Shown here piece after piece: positions 61,972 to 64,000 of a stretch of DNA of 64,000 nt. The notes under the pieces were generated by a model. That model saw only the letters and a program-made list of their open reading frames with translations, was not told the origin of the DNA and did no database searches. A program made the position numbers and the translations under genes. Position 1 is the stretch's first letter. Every line of letters begins with the position of its first letter. The stretch lies in the NCBI RefSeq assembly GCF_002205675.1, contig NZ_NISK01000003.1:682001-746000 (forward strand), written 5' to 3'. This DNA comes from Sphingopyxis bauzanensis (GTDB taxonomy: Bacteria; Pseudomonadota; Alphaproteobacteria; Sphingomonadales; Sphingomonadaceae).

Positions 61972-63595
61972 AGATTGCCTCCTTGAAGGGGGCCATGCCG
62001 ACCCGGCGATAGGTATCGACGAAACGTTCGCCGTCGGTGCGTTCGCTCAGATATTTGTCGGTCACGCGCTCGATCGCATCGACGATCCCGTCCTCGTCGA
62101 AGCCGGGGCCGGTGATCGTGCCAAGCGACACATCCTCCGCGCCCGACCCGCCGAGGAGGAGCTGGTAATTTTCGGTGCCTTTGCGGTCGACGCCGAGGAT
62201 ACCGATGTGACCCGCATGATGATGCCCGCAAGCATTGATGCAGCCCGAAATCTTGAGCTTGAGTTCGCCCAGATCGCGCTGCCGCAGCGGATCGGCGAAG
62301 CGCTGCGCGATCTTTTGCGCGACGGGGATCGAGCGCGCATTGGCGAGGCTGCAATAATCGAGCCCGGGGCAGGCGATGATGTCGCTGATCAGGTCGAGGT
62401 TCGGCGTCGCGAGGTCCGCGGCGTCGAGCGCCTGCCAGATCGGGAACAGGTCAGCCTTGCGAACGTGCGGCAGCACGATGTTCTGGGCGTGGGTGACGCG
62501 GAGTTCGTCATGACTGTAGCGTTCGGCGAGGTCGGCCATCAGATCGATCTGCGCCGAGCTGGCATCGCCGGGGATGCCGCCGAGCGGTTTCAGGCTGATG
62601 TTGACGATCGCGTGGCCGGACACCTTGTGCGCGGCGACATTCTGATCGACCCAGACCGCGAAATCGGGGTCGGTGCGATCGATCACGTCGGGCGCACTGG
62701 CGTCGAGCGGCTGCATCGCGAATTGCGCCGCGATGCGGTCGAACTCGGCCTTCGGCGGATCGATGCCCAGCGACTTCACATGGGCAAATTCATCCTCGAC
62801 CTGGCGGCGATATTCGTCGACGCCGAGCTCGTGAATCAGGATCTTGATCCGCGCCTTGTAGATATTGTCGCGGCGACCGTAGCGGTTGTACACGCGCAGG
62901 CACGCCTCAGTGTAGCTGAGCAGATCGTCGAGCGGCACGAAATCCTTGATCAGCGGCGCGATCATCGGGGTACGGCCCATGCCGCCGCCGACATAGAAAG
63001 CGGCGCCGTGGCCGCCATCCTTTTCGACGATCTGAATGCCGATGTCGTGGAGGCGCATCGCGGCGCGATCTTCCTCGGCGGCGATCACGGCAATCTTGAA
63101 CTTGCGTGGCAGATAGCTGAATTCGGGGTGGAAGCTCGACCATTGGCGGAGCAACTCGGCCCACGGGCGCGGATCGGTTAGCTCGTCGGCGGCGGCACCG
63201 GCCCACTGATCCGAACTGATGTTGCGGATGCAATTGCCGCTGGTCTGGATCGCGTGCATTTCGACCGACGCGAGATCGGCGAGAATCGCGGGAGCGTCCT
63301 CCAGCTTGATCCAGTTATACTGGATATTCTGGCGGGTGGTGAAATGGCCATAATCGCGGTCATATTTACGCGCGATATGCGCGAGCATCCGCATCTGGCG
63401 GCTGTCGAGCGTGCCATAAGGCACTGCGACGCGCAGCATATAGGCGTGCAGCTGGAGATAGAGGCCGTTCATCAGCCGCAGCGGCTTGAACTGGTCCTCG
63501 GTAATCTCGCCTGCCAGGCGGCGCTTCACCTGATCGGCGAATTCGGCGACACGCGCATCGACCATCTGCTGGTCATATTCGTCATATTTATACAT
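61964..63595 (-). CDS. cysI: Sulfite (nitrite/sulfite) reductase hemoprotein
   Basis: A 543-residue siroheme/4Fe-4S enzyme that reduces sulfite to sulfide by six electrons. Two homologous halves are visible; substrate-binding arginine/lysine motifs are HFTTRQNIQYNWIKLEDAP and LRVTHAQNIVLPHVRKADL. The cluster/siroheme cysteines are in CPGLDYCSLANARS and ISGCINACGHHHAGHIGI. Gene order with cysG, DUF2849, DUF934 and cysH supports sulfite rather than nitrite as substrate. The electron donor (ferredoxin or flavoprotein) is not in the window's operon. Confidence 0.93.
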   Translation of the reverse strand: MYKYDEYDQQMVDARVAEFADQVKRRLAGEITEDQFKPLRLMNGLYLQLHAYMLRVAVPYGTLDSRQMRMLAHIARKYDRDYGHFTTRQNIQYNWIKLEDAPAILADLASVEMHAIQTSGNCIRNISSDQWAGAAADELTDPRPWAELLRQWSSFHPEFSYLPRKFKIAVIAAEEDRAAMRLHDIGIQIVEKDGGHGAAFYVGGGMGRTPMIAPLIKDFVPLDDLLSYTEACLRVYNRYGRRDNIYKARIKILIHELGVDEYRRQVEDEFAHVKSLGIDPPKAEFDRIAAQFAMQPLDASAPDVIDRTDPDFAVWVDQNVAAHKVSGHAIVNISLKPLGGIPGDASSAQIDLMADLAERYSHDELRVTHAQNIVLPHVRKADLFPIWQALDAADLATPNLDLISDIIACPGLDYCSLANARSIPVAQKIAQRFADPLRQRDLGELKLKISGCINACGHHHAGHIGILGVDRKGTENYQLLLGGSGAEDVSLGTITGPGFDEDGIVDAIERVTDKYLSERTDGERFVDTYRRVGMAPFKEAIYG

Positions 63596-63596
63596 A

Positions 63597-63893
63597 TCAG
63601 ATCACCCAGTCGCCGGCCGCGGGATCGGCGGGTTTTAATGTCAGGTCAGGGCGCACGGTCGGGCCGAGCGCGCGGATGCGGTCCTTGATGTGCGCGGGGC
63701 GCGGGCCGTCGGCGGTTTGCTCACCAGCGATGATATAGGGCGCATTGACGCGGCGCGCGGCTTCCTCGACCGCAAGGATCGCCTCGCCAGCCTCACCGAC
63801 GTCGGCAGCGTCCTCGATATGTAGCGACCAGTCGGCGCCGGTCCACCAGGTGACAAATCCTGTTTTCAGGTCATTGCCCGTCAGAAGTTTCAT
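63597..63893 (-). CDS. DUF2849 family protein
   Basis: A 98-residue small soluble protein of DUF2849 (GNDLKTGFVTWWTGADWSLH, AARRVNAPYIIAGEQTADGP, HIKDRIRALGPTVRPDLTL), nearly always found between cysG and the sulfite reductase gene in alphaproteobacteria. Function unknown; a role in siroheme or sulfite reductase assembly is inferred from this position. It overlaps the upstream cysG stop by four bases and ends one base before cysI starts. Confidence 0.88.
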   Translation of the reverse strand: MKLLTGNDLKTGFVTWWTGADWSLHIEDAADVGEAGEAILAVEEAARRVNAPYIIAGEQTADGPRPAHIKDRIRALGPTVRPDLTLKPADPAAGDWVI

Positions 63894-64000
63894 GCAAAAT
63901 TCCTCAATTCTTCGGCAACCCCAGGGACGCCGAGGCAGTCGAGCGCATCGGCGCGCGCCGCGACCTTGCCGGCGATGATCAAGGCCGGGCTCTTCACCGC
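63890..64000 (-). CDS. cysG: Uroporphyrinogen-III C-methyltransferase, C-terminal end only
   Basis: The last 36 residues of a frame that enters from beyond 64000. The segment KSPALIIAGKVAARADAL matches the C-terminal end of SUMT/CobA-type methyltransferases (P-A-x-x-x-I-G-x-V-V), which make precorrin-2 for siroheme. Position at the head of the cysI operon supports this. Whether it is the fused CysG or the single-domain enzyme cannot be seen. Confidence 0.7.
   Translation of the reverse strand, partial: AVKSPALIIAGKVAARADALDCLGVPGVAEELRNFA

Noticed and set aside
61832-63181. 449-codon plus-strand open frame across DUF934 and cysI
   Set aside because: Shadow frame of coupled minus-strand sulfur genes, without domain motifs.

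Overview
The window is chromosomal DNA from a GC-rich alphaproteobacterium, most likely a sphingomonad (Sphingopyxis, Sphingomonas or a close relative). The gene content points there: a C4-pathway 5-aminolevulinate synthase, a UPF0262 protein, a cysG-DUF2849-cysI-DUF934-cysH sulfur operon, and polyamine synthesis through carboxyspermidine-type intermediates. Coding density is high, many genes overlap by 4 to 11 bases, and intergenic gaps carry several families of short palindromic repeats. Almost everything is ordinary chromosome. The only clear mobile element is one insertion sequence at 39624-41020.

Layout. 1-9463: 3' part of dnaE, an acyl-CoA synthetase, a frameshifted radical SAM gene, and a minus-strand set (divergent uracil-DNA glycosylase, lytic transglycosylase, moaB). 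9584-19422: ETF-ubiquinone oxidoreductase, a TPR protein, ispE, an N-formylglutamate amidohydrolase, ilvD, a lipoprotein, NAD(P)HX repair and a 23S rRNA methyltransferase. 19566-23099: two tandem MAPEG proteins, a CaiB-type CoA-transferase and an MFS carrier. 23301-31671: a two-gene dioxygenase/flavoprotein unit, then a polyamine region (ornithine decarboxylase with a structured leader, carboxynorspermidine decarboxylase and its dehydrogenase) interrupted by a cNMP-binding thioredoxin-reductase-like protein. 31735-35900: serine/threonine dehydratase, lipoprotein, GNAT, then an ECF sigma factor, its anti-sigma factor and a secreted fasciclin protein. 35976-39439: nitroreductase, hemA, a decayed gene and murI. 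39624-44621: the insertion sequence, plsY, a dprA that has lost its central domain, a VWA protein and a membrane protein. 44688-53648: topA, alkA-type glycosylase, ferredoxin, rlmB, tRNA-Tyr, FKBP, small secreted proteins, an EF-hand protein and an OmpR/EnvZ-type two-component pair. 53746-60583: thioesterase, enoyl-reductase-like protein, DoxX, dcd, cdd, GH25, UPF0262 and dnaB. 60693-64000: assimilatory sulfate/sulfite reduction ending in a partial siroheme methyltransferase.

Points that stand out: a sigma/anti-sigma/fasciclin unit with the same parts as mycobacterial SigK-RskA-MPT70/83; a dprA with an in-frame loss of its whole Rossmann fold; an IS with a 16-bp target duplication and composite ends; a palindromic repeat translated as part of CysH; a decayed gene in which a 14-bp tandem duplication is one of the lesions; a TPR-protein signal peptide that lies upstream of any standard start codon; and a G/C-run leader before ornithine decarboxylase that could be a speF-type regulatory RNA. 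No CRISPR array, prophage, toxin-antitoxin pair or defence island was seen.
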